DNA of 28,759 nt from Clostridiales bacterium (GTDB lineage: Bacteria; Bacillota; Clostridia; Oscillospirales; Butyricicoccaceae). The DNA lies in assembly GCA_019418305.1 (NCBI GenBank), contig DYCA01000019.1:1-28759 (forward strand). Reading direction: 5' to 3'. Below the pieces are notes generated by a model. That model searched no databases and was not told the DNA's origin. It saw only the letters and a list, made by a program, of their open reading frames with translations. Made by a program: the position numbers and the translations under genes. The first letter of the stretch is position 1, and the number at the start of each line of letters is the position of its first letter. Positions 15,584 through 21,978 of this stretch are shown in pieces.

Positions 15584-15979
15584 TCAGCGGTCCTCCTCCG
15601 GCACATCGCCGTCGTCCAGCTCATGGTCATCAAACTCGTCCAGACGGCGGGTTTCTTCCTCCTCCTGCACTTCGACATTATCCTCGTCGGAAACCGCGCC
15701 CTCTTCGTCATCCAAATCAATGGTGTCGTCCACATCGACCATCGCCGCCGCAATCGCGTTATTCTGCGCAATCACCGGCGTGGTTTTCGGACCCGGACGA
15801 TAGACAATTGTGCCGGCTGCAATCTCATCGAGCGCCAGCTTTACCGCCTTATCCGGCAACTGCTCACCGCTCTCCTCTGCCTGCTCGGCAATATCACGGG
15901 CGCGCTGCGCAGCCAGATTGACCAGCAGATAGCGGTTACCCACACGTTTCATCAGTTCCTGCATCGAAGGTTTCAGCAT
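15584..15979 (-). CDS. rpoZ: RNA polymerase omega subunit with long acidic tail
   Basis: Omega subunit, which stabilises the beta-prime subunit of RNA polymerase. The conserved part is residues 1-65: MLKPSMQELMKRVGNRYLLVNLAAQRARDIAE, then DKAVKLALDEIAAGTIVY, matching the family's 'RY.LV..A.+RAR.I' and 'K.A.LAL.EI..G.I' signatures. The family is usually about 60-90 aa; here 131 aa, the extra C-terminal part (about 66-131) being very rich in Asp and Glu and probably disordered. The start at 15979 has AGGAG 11 bases upstream. It lies between gmk and coaBC exactly as in Bacillus. The tail could contact nucleic-acid-binding partners or be lineage-specific filler; nothing in the sequence decides this. 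Confidence 0.9.
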   Translation of the reverse strand: MLKPSMQELMKRVGNRYLLVNLAAQRARDIAEQAEESGEQLPDKAVKLALDEIAAGTIVYRPGPKTTPVIAQNNAIAAAMVDVDDTIDLDDEEGAVSDEDNVEVQEEEETRRLDEFDDHELDDGDVPEEDR

Positions 15980-16020
15980 AGTAATCCAATCTCCTTATAT
16001 TACCCTTTGTATTATTTATG

Positions 16021-16048
16021 AAAAGAACTGCGCCGTTATGTACGGCGC
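16021..16048 (-). terminator. Hairpin overlapping the gmk stop codon (weak terminator or attenuator)
   Basis: On the minus strand GCGCCG (16048-16043), a 7-base loop that contains the gmk TAA stop, CGGCGC (16035-16030), then AGTTCTTTT. The T-tract is imperfect, and rpoZ follows closely, so partial termination or transcript processing between gmk and rpoZ is more likely than a full stop. Confidence 0.5.
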
Positions 16049-16596
16049 TTTGCCAGAATGCCCTTGAGTTCCTCCACAGCCCGGTCCAACTCATCGTTGA
16101 CAACGACATAATCAAACCGGTCCTGGAATTTCAGCTCCTCTTTAGCGGTTTCCAGACGCTTGAGCACCTTTTCCTCGTCCTCAGTGCCGCGTCCGCGCAG
16201 CCGCGCGGCCAGCTCTTCAAACGACGGCGGCGCGATGAATACCATCACTGCATCCGGCCGCTTTTCATGCACCTGCATCGCGCCCTGCACCTCGATCTCG
16301 AGAACCACGTCAAAGCCTTGCTCCAGCTTTTCGTTGACCGGCGCTTCCAGCGTGCCGTAATAATTATCCACATAGCGCGCATGCTCCAAAAAAGCGTTCT
16401 GCGCAATTTTTTCCTCAAATTCCGCCTTGGAGAGGAAATAATACTGCACGCCGTCTGTTTCACCCGGACGCGGCGCGCGCGTGGTCGCGGAAATCGAATA
16501 GAACAGGCGGTCATCCTGTTCCTGCAGGCGCGAGAGCAACGTCCCTTTGCCCGCGCCCGACGGGCCGGTAAATACATATAAGGTTCCCTTACGCAT
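16036..16596 (-). CDS. gmk: Guanylate kinase
   Basis: Phosphorylates GMP to GDP with ATP, feeding GTP, dGTP and (p)ppGpp pools; 186 aa, standard size. The P-loop is [13 protein letters not shown] (residues 8-20). The GMP-binding region is [31 protein letters not shown], followed by the lid [31 protein letters not shown] and [23 protein letters not shown]. The start is the ATG at 16596, with AAGGAG 9 bases upstream; it overlaps the end of remA by 8 bases. An upstream extension to 16662 falls inside remA and is rejected. A small hairpin overlaps the stop codon. Confidence 0.97.
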   Translation of the reverse strand: MRKGTLYVFTGPSGAGKGTLLSRLQEQDDRLFYSISATTRAPRPGETDGVQYYFLSKAEFEEKIAQNAFLEHARYVDNYYGTLEAPVNEKLEQGFDVVLEIEVQGAMQVHEKRPDAVMVFIAPPSFEELAARLRGRGTEDEEKVLKRLETAKEELKFQDRFDYVVVNDELDRAVEELKGILAKRRT

Positions 16597-16852
16597 CTTC
16601 ACTCGCTCCTTCCTCCGCATCGCCTGCAAAGCGGGCCGCCACTGTTTCCGGCTGCAAGGCACTCAGCACCACATGGTCGCTGTCCATAATCAACACGGCG
16701 CGCGTACGGCGTCCATAGGTGCCGTCGATTACCATGCCGCGGTCGCGCGCCTCCTGCACGGTGCGCTTGACCGGTGCGGATTCCGGACTGACAATGGCAA
16801 TCAGCCGTGACGAGGCCACCATATTGCCGAACCCGATGTTAATGAGCTTCAC
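16589..16852 (-). CDS. remA: RemA/DUF370-family regulatory protein
   Basis: Small DNA-binding regulator (87 aa) of the RemA (YlzA, DUF370) family; in B. subtilis RemA activates matrix and osmoprotection genes and assembles as rings. The signature is clear: [30 protein letters not shown], then [30 protein letters not shown]. The acidic tail ([13 protein letters not shown]) is less conserved. The start is GTG with AGGGGG 8 bases upstream, 20 bases after the yicC stop. It sits in the conserved yicC-remA-gmk order. Whether it controls a biofilm matrix in this organism cannot be inferred; the family is widespread in non-biofilm Clostridia. Confidence 0.93.
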   Translation of the reverse strand: MKLINIGFGNMVASSRLIAIVSPESAPVKRTVQEARDRGMVIDGTYGRRTRAVLIMDSDHVVLSALQPETVAARFAGDAEEGASEDA

Positions 16853-16872
16853 CCGTGCCGCCCCCTAAAAAA

Positions 16873-17748
16873 TTATTCGATATTCTGAATCTGTTCGCGG
16901 ATTTTCTCAATCTCGCTCTTAATATCCACCACGATGCGCGCCATGGCCACATCGTTCGCCTTAGAGCCGATGGTGTTGGCCTCGCGGTTCATCTCCTGCA
17001 CGAGGAAATCCAGCTTGCGGCCGACCGGCTGCGTCTCTTTCAGCATCTCATCCATCTGGTGCAGATGGCTGCGCAGGCGCACGGTTTCCTCATCGACCGC
17101 GGTCTTATCCGCATAAATGGCCGCTTCGGTCAGGATACGCGTCTCGTCGATGCTGGTATCCGCCAGCACCTCCTGCATACGGGCCATCAGCTTTTCACGA
17201 TATTCCTTGACCCGCTCAGGCGAGCGCGTCTCTACTTCACCGACCATGCGCTCAATCGCCGCGCAGCGGCTGCGCACATCCTCCGCGAGCTTTTCGCCCT
17301 CGCGCAAACGCATCTGGTTAAACCCGTCGCACGCCTCGTCAAACACCGCGAGCACGTCGCGTGTCATGGCTTCAGCGTCCTGCTCAATGCGCTCGGAGCC
17401 GAGCACGTCCGGCAGCTTGGCCAGCGTCGTAACGGTCACATCGTCACGCAGGCCGTAGGTCTCACTCAGGTCGTGCAGCGCGTCCAGATAGCGCTTTGCC
17501 AGCTGGTGGTTGACCGTGACAGCCACATCGCCGCCTTCCTCAACCTCTACGCTGACAAAAACCTCTACCTTACCGCGTGCAATACGGGCGGCTGCGGCCT
17601 TTTTAACCGCGTCATCCAGAAAGCCGTATTGCCGCGGCGCTTTTACCGTGCAGTCCAGATAACGGTGATTGACGGCGCGCAGCTCAACCGTGATGGTCTT
17701 GCCGTCCCGTTCCTCTTTCGCACGGCCGTAGCCGGTCATACTTTTCAT
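16873..17748 (-). CDS. yicC: YicC/YloC-family endoribonuclease
   Basis: Protein of 291 aa in the YicC/YloC family, members of which are RNA endonucleases involved in small-RNA decay in E. coli. It begins MKSMTGYGRAKEE, the invariant family start, and continues VELRAVNHRYLDCTVKAPRQ. The C-terminal DUF1732 part reads GRKLDFLVQEMNREANTIGSKANDVAMARIVVDIKSEIEKIREQIQNIE. The central region is helical with many charged residues. The ATG at 17748 follows AAGGGGA by 7 bases; a TTG at 17766 would put that ribosome site inside the coding sequence. It is the first gene of the part that matches the Bacillus ylo operon; the three genes upstream (membrane protein, J protein, DUF5685) are lineage-specific additions. 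Confidence 0.93.
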   Translation of the reverse strand: MKSMTGYGRAKEERDGKTITVELRAVNHRYLDCTVKAPRQYGFLDDAVKKAAAARIARGKVEVFVSVEVEEGGDVAVTVNHQLAKRYLDALHDLSETYGLRDDVTVTTLAKLPDVLGSERIEQDAEAMTRDVLAVFDEACDGFNQMRLREGEKLAEDVRSRCAAIERMVGEVETRSPERVKEYREKLMARMQEVLADTSIDETRILTEAAIYADKTAVDEETVRLRSHLHQMDEMLKETQPVGRKLDFLVQEMNREANTIGSKANDVAMARIVVDIKSEIEKIREQIQNIE

Positions 17749-17762
17749 ATTGTTTCCCCTTT

Positions 17763-18269
17763 TCAATCGGGCGGCAGGCTTCTGCGCAGCATTGCGATCA
17801 GCCGTGACAGCGCCACGTCATAGATAATAAATGTGATATCGGCAGCAACCCATACGGCTACTATCCGGACAAAGCCGGTGATGGCAAACTGCGGCAGAAA
17901 AACGAATACGGCAAGCGCAGCCGCTATCACCAGCGCGATATTGAAATATGCCAGCTTCATACTCGTCTGCGTCCGGCGCGGTGCATAGCACTCTATGCAG
18001 AATTTCACAATAGGATACAAGCCGCAAAACAGCACATAGGCCGCAACCACAATCTTGCGCGGCACAAGCAGCGCAGACAGGATTGATACCGCCAGATACA
18101 ACGTCACCGCGGTTTTCAGCCGCGCGCGCCGCAGCAGCGGCACGGCCGAGGCAACGCCCGCCACCAGGCAGGCCGCCGGACCGATATAGGTGACCGTTCC
18201 GCCTACATATAAAAGCGCCACGGCTGCTGCGGCCAACAGGCCGCCGCGCGCAATTTCCTTCGTCTTCAT
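17763..18269 (-). CDS. Small integral membrane protein of unknown function
   Basis: I do not recognise this 168-aa protein. It is strongly hydrophobic, with about five predicted membrane helices (approximately 8-27, 29-46, 52-68, 72-90, 107-126, 129-150), short loops and a basic end (IAMLRRSLPPD). GGLLAAAAVALLYVGGTVTYIGPAACLVAGVASAVPLL recalls small multi-helix membrane proteins such as DUF2232 or ECF-transporter S subunits, but no defining motif is visible. The ATG lies 1 base after the stop of the J-domain gene and has no clear ribosome site, so its translation probably depends on the upstream gene. Its end lies 14 bases before the yicC start. Position suggests it works with DUF5685 and the J protein. 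Confidence 0.75.
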   Translation of the reverse strand: MKTKEIARGGLLAAAAVALLYVGGTVTYIGPAACLVAGVASAVPLLRRARLKTAVTLYLAVSILSALLVPRKIVVAAYVLFCGLYPIVKFCIECYAPRRTQTSMKLAYFNIALVIAAALAVFVFLPQFAITGFVRIVAVWVAADITFIIYDVALSRLIAMLRRSLPPD

Positions 18270-18270
18270 A

Positions 18271-18906
18271 TCAGCAGCCCGCGTTGCAGCAGGCGTTCAG
18301 GCAGCAGTTGCAGACCGCCAGCTGCACGCAGAAGTCACACAGATTGGCCTCCTGCATGGGGCGATAACCGCCGTAGCCGCCAGACATGTTCAGGTTGTTG
18401 AGCGCAGTGCGGTATTCCATGTTGGACGGGTCCATCTGACAGGCCTGTGTATAGGCCCGCGCGGCCTCGTCATACCAGCCCTTGCGGTAATATACCGTAC
18501 CCATCAGGTAAAACCACTCGGCATCGCGGCCATTTGCGCGCTGCAAAAGCGCCTCCGCCATGCCCAAATTGCCCTGATTAATCGCCTGCCGCACCTGACT
18601 GTACAGCGAAGCATTCGCACCCGAATAAGCACGCTGCTGCTGGCTGCCGCCATACTGCTGCCCGCCGTACTGCTGCCCGCCGTACTGCTGTCCGCCCGAC
18701 GCGCCGGACGAGCTTTTACCCGCGCGCTCGTTCATAATCATATCGTAGGCCTCGTTGATTTCCTTCATGCGGGCCTCCGCCAGATCAGCCAGCGGGTTGT
18801 TGATATAGTTGTCGGGATGATACTTGCGCGCCAGTTCGCGGTAAGCGCGTTTGACGTCGTCGTCGCTTGTCTGCGGCGTAACGCCGAGCACCTTATAGGG
18901 ATCCAT
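18271..18906 (-). CDS. J-domain protein with GGQQY repeats and cysteine-rich tail
   Basis: DnaJ-class co-chaperone-like protein (211 aa), not canonical DnaJ. The J domain is residues 1-60 (MDPYKVLGVTPQTSDDDVKRAYRELARKYHPDNY ... EINEAYDMI) with the HPD tripeptide that stimulates DnaK. Then a Gly/Gln/Tyr-rich low-complexity stretch (about 70-95, with GGQQY repeated in tandem), a helical TPR-like region (about 100-168: NLGMAEALLQRANGRDAEWFYLMGTVYYRKGWYDEAARAYTQACQMDP), and a tail with eight cysteines in 22 residues (CDFC ... CNCCLNACCNAGC). No DnaJ zinc-finger repeats or substrate domain. It overlaps the upstream DUF5685 gene by 14 bases. Function is unknown; the tail could bind metal or be acylated at a membrane. 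Confidence 0.85.
   Translation of the reverse strand: MDPYKVLGVTPQTSDDDVKRAYRELARKYHPDNYINNPLADLAEARMKEINEAYDMIMNERAGKSSSGASGGQQYGGQQYGGQQYGGSQQQRAYSGANASLYSQVRQAINQGNLGMAEALLQRANGRDAEWFYLMGTVYYRKGWYDEAARAYTQACQMDPSNMEYRTALNNLNMSGGYGGYRPMQEANLCDFCVQLAVCNCCLNACCNAGC
18646..18690 (-). repeat. Three tandem 15-base units inside the J-domain gene
   Basis: Three near-identical 15-mers (two of them exact copies) encode the GGQQY repeats. Such identical units can expand or contract by replication slippage, so the linker length probably varies between strains. Confidence 0.8.
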
Positions 18907-19777
18907 GTTTGCCCCATCCTCCGTTCGTTTGGTACGTCCCGTCCAGCACCTGTTTCGTCACCAGCGGCATACCCAGAAAAATAATATTGCGGATCAGGTC
19001 CGCGTCCCGCCCCATATCCAGCAGGTCATACGCCATGCAGATATCGGCGAGCGACCGCTCCAGCGTACGCTCAAGCGGCTGTCTTATCTCTGTCAGATCC
19101 GGCGTGCGCAGGCCATAGCGCAGCGCCACCGGATTATAATTGTCCTGTTCCAGATCCTCTGCCACATCCTGTGCGGCATCAAGCAGATAAATCCACCGCC
19201 CGATATGGTAAAACATCTGCCGAAGCACGCGCTCACGCGCATCTCCGGTGTGCGGCACTGCCGCCGCCGTCAGCCGTGCAGAAGCGTCTGCCGCACGGTC
19301 CATCGAATCACATTTTTCGCGTTCGAGCTGCTGCAAATCGTCCAGCGCCTGCACCATTTCGCTATCTGCCTCGGGCAGACGCGCCCGCGCGCGTTCGTAC
19401 CCGCGCCGTCCCATACGGCACAGCAGCCATGCCAAAGCGCGTTTCGGCCCTTTTTCATCGGCCAGACTGTCACGGAATTTGTGATAGGTGAGCAGCACGC
19501 TCACATCCGCCGCCAGCTCCAGCGCTTCGTCGGGCGCGGCACATGCACGACGCGTCAGCGGATGCGCGTCGCATCGTTTGCGACACGGCGGCGCGGTTAC
19601 TTCCTCACCGCAGCCGGCCACCAGCGCGAAAAAGGTCATGTCATAGCTCAGAAACAGGGTATAAAACCGGCCATACCGCGCACGGATTGCATGACACAGT
19701 CCGCAATAGACCTGCTGGAACCGGTCTGCCTCTTTTACCCGCAATTCGGGCTTCACCGGACGGATAAAGCCAAACAT
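18893..19777 (-). CDS. DUF5685-family protein
   Basis: Protein of 294 aa matching my recollection of DUF5685, a Clostridia family without assigned function. The start MFGFIRPVKPELRVKEADRFQQVYCGLCHAIRARYGRFYTLFLSYDMTFFALV is typical, including the CGLC pair. A cysteine-rich patch (CGEEVTAPPCRKRCDAHPLTRRAC, about 56-79) follows. The rest is helical, with two acidic clusters: YHKFRDSLADEKGPKR and WIYLLDAAQDVAEDLEQDNYNPVALRYG. There is no convincing membrane segment. The ATG has AAAGGG seven bases upstream and a plausible promoter about 50 bases further up, so this is probably the first gene of the long operon. It overlaps the J-domain gene by 14 bases. Enzyme activity is possible but unproven. 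Confidence 0.82.
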   Translation of the reverse strand: MFGFIRPVKPELRVKEADRFQQVYCGLCHAIRARYGRFYTLFLSYDMTFFALVAGCGEEVTAPPCRKRCDAHPLTRRACAAPDEALELAADVSVLLTYHKFRDSLADEKGPKRALAWLLCRMGRRGYERARARLPEADSEMVQALDDLQQLEREKCDSMDRAADASARLTAAAVPHTGDARERVLRQMFYHIGRWIYLLDAAQDVAEDLEQDNYNPVALRYGLRTPDLTEIRQPLERTLERSLADICMAYDLLDMGRDADLIRNIIFLGMPLVTKQVLDGTYQTNGGWGKHGSL

Positions 19778-19827
19778 TTCACAACCCTTTCCCGCCGTGT
19801 TTACGCACGGCCTTGCGTATTCAATCT

Positions 19828-19856
19828 ATTTTACCGAACTTTCTCCGATAGCACAA
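19828..19856 (-). promoter_or_regulatory. Probable promoter of the DUF5685-J protein-yicC operon
   Basis: On the minus strand TTGTGC (19856-19851), 17-base spacer, TAAAAT (19833-19828), 50 bases upstream of the DUF5685 start, in the only sizeable gap (118 bases) at the head of the operon. Confidence 0.6.
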
Positions 19857-19884
19857 GGGCAAACGGCACAAAATCAGTAAAAAT

Positions 19885-19912
19885 TCACAAAAAATTCAGA
19901 GCTTTTTTGTGA
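19885..19912 (-). terminator. AT-rich hairpin at the end of the RseC-like gene
   Basis: TCACAAAAAA (19912-19903 on minus) and TTTTTTGTGA (19894-19885) form a 10-bp, AT-rich stem that includes the stop codon in its loop. The T-run inside the right arm could terminate transcription weakly before the DUF5685 promoter. Confidence 0.4.
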
Positions 19913-20309
19913 TTTCAAACGGCACACTGTTTTTCCGCTTCATCTCACGGCTGAAAAGAATCGCTGCCACGATGCCTGCGGCAAACAATACGCCGCCACA
20001 CAGCGCGGATACGCCCGCGCCCTTTTGCAGCGCGCTGCCCGCACCGTAACCGACAAAAAACAGCACCACCGGCAGTAAATACACCAGACCTGCATAGCTG
20101 AGCACCTGTCCGGTTTCGCCCTCAATCAGCACGCGCTCACCCACCTGCGCCTCCGCGCGGTTGCGCGCGGTGACGTACAGCGTCTGCGTCTCCAGTCCGC
20201 CGCAGCCGCCGCACTTGGCGCAGTCATGCCCGCAGGCCGAGCGGCGGGTCACCTCAATTTCCGCCATGCCGCCGGGCAGTATCTTTTTAATTGTTCCCTG
20301 TTGGGTCAA
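19896..20309 (-). CDS. SoxR-reducing / RseC-like membrane protein
   Basis: Short membrane protein (137 aa) of the RseC/SoxC family. Residues 1-80 form a cytosolic beta-rich part, TIKKILPGGMAEIEVTRRSACGHDCAKCGGCGG, carrying the family's four-cysteine cluster (CGHDCAKCGGC), then VGERVLIEG. Two membrane helices follow (about 72-92, 98-116) and a short basic end. In proteobacteria relatives take part in reducing SoxR or regulating sigma-E; in Clostridia they often accompany Rnf-type redox genes. Here the neighbour is an FAD oxidoreductase, supporting a redox role. The start is TTG, 8 bases after AGGGG. The gene is separated from the FAD oxidoreductase gene by repeat element B, which might terminate or re-initiate transcription. 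Confidence 0.85.
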   Translation of the reverse strand: MTQQGTIKKILPGGMAEIEVTRRSACGHDCAKCGGCGGLETQTLYVTARNRAEAQVGERVLIEGETGQVLSYAGLVYLLPVVLFFVGYGAGSALQKGAGVSALCGGVLFAAGIVAAILFSREMKRKNSVPFEITKKL

Positions 20310-20325
20310 TGGTATCGCCCCTTTT

Positions 20326-20400
20326 GTATAACTTTTTATAGGTTTTTCGCGCCGCCGCGCGGCGCATCCCCCTTAATTGAAACTATACGGTTCAATCGAA
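20326..20400 (-). repeat. Multi-hairpin intergenic repeat, copy B (shortened)
   Basis: Shortened relative of elements A and C. H1 arms 20399-20389/20383-20373 (partly decayed: the gene-proximal arm GGTTCAATCGAA is intact, the other arm has mismatches), then a run of five G (minus strand), H2 20365-20359/20355-20349 (7-bp GC stem), then directly CTATAAAAAG (20340-20331) corresponding to the start of H4; H3 and H5 are missing. The H1 arm overlaps the end of the FAD oxidoreductase gene: its Phe-Asp-stop codons lie within the repeat. Confidence 0.7.
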
Positions 20401-21978
20401 GGGCTGAAATTCTTCCATAATCCGATGGGCGGCCCGGATGCCGTCCACCGCCGCGGACATGATACCGCCCGCGTAGCCCGCGCCCTCGCCGCAAGGAATC
20501 ATCCCCGCACAGCCAAGACCGAACAAATCATCTCCACGCTTCATACGCACCGGAGAGGACGTGCGAGTCTCCGGCCCGGTCAGCAGCGCGTCAGCCGCAT
20601 CGAAGCCGCGGATTTTTCTCCCGAAATACGGCAGACTGTCCCGCAGCATATCCTGTGCAAAGGATGGCAGACAGGCCGCTGCTTCGCCAAACTGCACGCC
20701 CAACGGGTAGCTTGGCTGCACCACGCCCGCGCATGTGCTCGGCCGTCCCGCCAGAAAATCGCCCACGCGCTGACAGGGCGCGCGGTACGACCCGGTCTGT
20801 GCAAACGCTGCGCGCTCGATACGTCGCTGCAAGGCCACGCCGCCGAACGGCGTTCCGTCGTCAAAATCCGCCGGGTCAACCGACACCGCGAGTGCGGAAT
20901 TGGCGTTTTTGCCATCGCGCGCATGATAGCTCATGCCATTGGTAACGACTGTATGCTCCTCGCTCTGCGCCGCGACGACCACGCCGCCCGGACACATGCA
21001 GAACGAATAGCAGGCTCGTCCGCCCTCGCGGCGGGACAGGTTGTATTCCGCAGGCGGCAAAAGCGGATGCCCCGCATACTTTCCGTACAGCGCGCGGTCC
21101 ATCTCGCTTTGCAGATGCTCAATGCGCACGCCGACCGAAAATGCCTTCGGCTCAAAGTATACCCCGTTTTGGTGCAGTGCATCAAAGGTATCGCGCGCCG
21201 AGTGGCCGATGGCCAGCACCGCCCGCTCGCATGCAATCTCATCACCACCCGCCTGTATGCCGCGCAGCGTACCATTTTTGACCGAAACACCGGTCAGGCG
21301 TGTGTGAAACCGCACTTCACCGCCGTTTTGAATGATTTCGCGCCGCATGGCACGCACTACATTTTTCAGAATATCCGTACCCACATGGGGCTTGGCCTTT
21401 TTGACGATATCCACCGGCGCGCCGTGCGCGGCCAGCGTTTCCAGCACAGTATCGCACAGAGGGTCGCCGATGCGCGTGGTCAGCTTGCCGTCTGAATACG
21501 CACCCGCGCCGCCTTCGCCAAACTGGATGTTACTCCCTGTGTCCAACGCACTACCGCGCCAGAACGCATCGACCGCGCGGTCGCGCGCATCCAAGTCGCC
21601 GCCGCGCTCCAGAACAATCGGCGCATAGCCGTGTTTGGCCAGCGTATAGGCCGCAAACAGACCCGCAGGACCCAGTCCTACCACCACAGGCCGGTGTTCC
21701 AACCGCTTGCTGCCGCAGGGAATCGCGGGCTTTTCATCGGGTTTATAACGCACGAAGGGCATTTGCAGTTTTTCTGCAAATGCCTTTTCGTCCACAGGCG
21801 CGTCCAACCGCACCGAATATACGCGAAAGATTTTTCCGCGCCGCGCATCAATGCTCACACGGTACACCGCCGCCTGCGCATCGTCTGAGGCAAGACCGGT
21901 CAGCCGTCTTGCCTCAGCCAGCGCCTGTTCCTCCGGCACATCAAACGGCAGGCGGATATTGCTCACCATTAAGCTCAT
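20392..21978 (-). CDS. FAD-dependent oxidoreductase (COG2509 type)
   Basis: Predicted NAD(P)/FAD-dependent dehydrogenase of 528 aa, the uncharacterised COG2509 group. An N-terminal domain of about 95 aa (IRLPFDVPEEQALAEARRLTGLA ... IFRVYSVRLDAPVDEKAF), typical of this group, precedes the FAD Rossmann motif VVVGLGPAGLFAAYTLA (GLGPAG at 101-106) and LERGGDLDAR. Other landmarks: GSNIQFGEGGAGAYSDGKLTTRI, CERAVLAIGHSARDTFDALHQ, ACYSFCMCPGGVVVAA (three cysteines), PETRTSSPVRM and GLGCAGMIPCGEGAGYAGGIMSAAVDG near the end. The ATG overlaps the cdaR stop (ATGA), GGAG seven bases upstream. The last codons Phe-Asp-stop fall in repeat element B, so the natural C-terminus may have been altered by its arrival. 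Electron donor and acceptor are unknown. Confidence 0.88.
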   Translation of the reverse strand: MSLMVSNIRLPFDVPEEQALAEARRLTGLASDDAQAAVYRVSIDARRGKIFRVYSVRLDAPVDEKAFAEKLQMPFVRYKPDEKPAIPCGSKRLEHRPVVVGLGPAGLFAAYTLAKHGYAPIVLERGGDLDARDRAVDAFWRGSALDTGSNIQFGEGGAGAYSDGKLTTRIGDPLCDTVLETLAAHGAPVDIVKKAKPHVGTDILKNVVRAMRREIIQNGGEVRFHTRLTGVSVKNGTLRGIQAGGDEIACERAVLAIGHSARDTFDALHQNGVYFEPKAFSVGVRIEHLQSEMDRALYGKYAGHPLLPPAEYNLSRREGGRACYSFCMCPGGVVVAAQSEEHTVVTNGMSYHARDGKNANSALAVSVDPADFDDGTPFGGVALQRRIERAAFAQTGSYRAPCQRVGDFLAGRPSTCAGVVQPSYPLGVQFGEAAACLPSFAQDMLRDSLPYFGRKIRGFDAADALLTGPETRTSSPVRMKRGDDLFGLGCAGMIPCGEGAGYAGGIMSAAVDGIRAAHRIMEEFQPFD

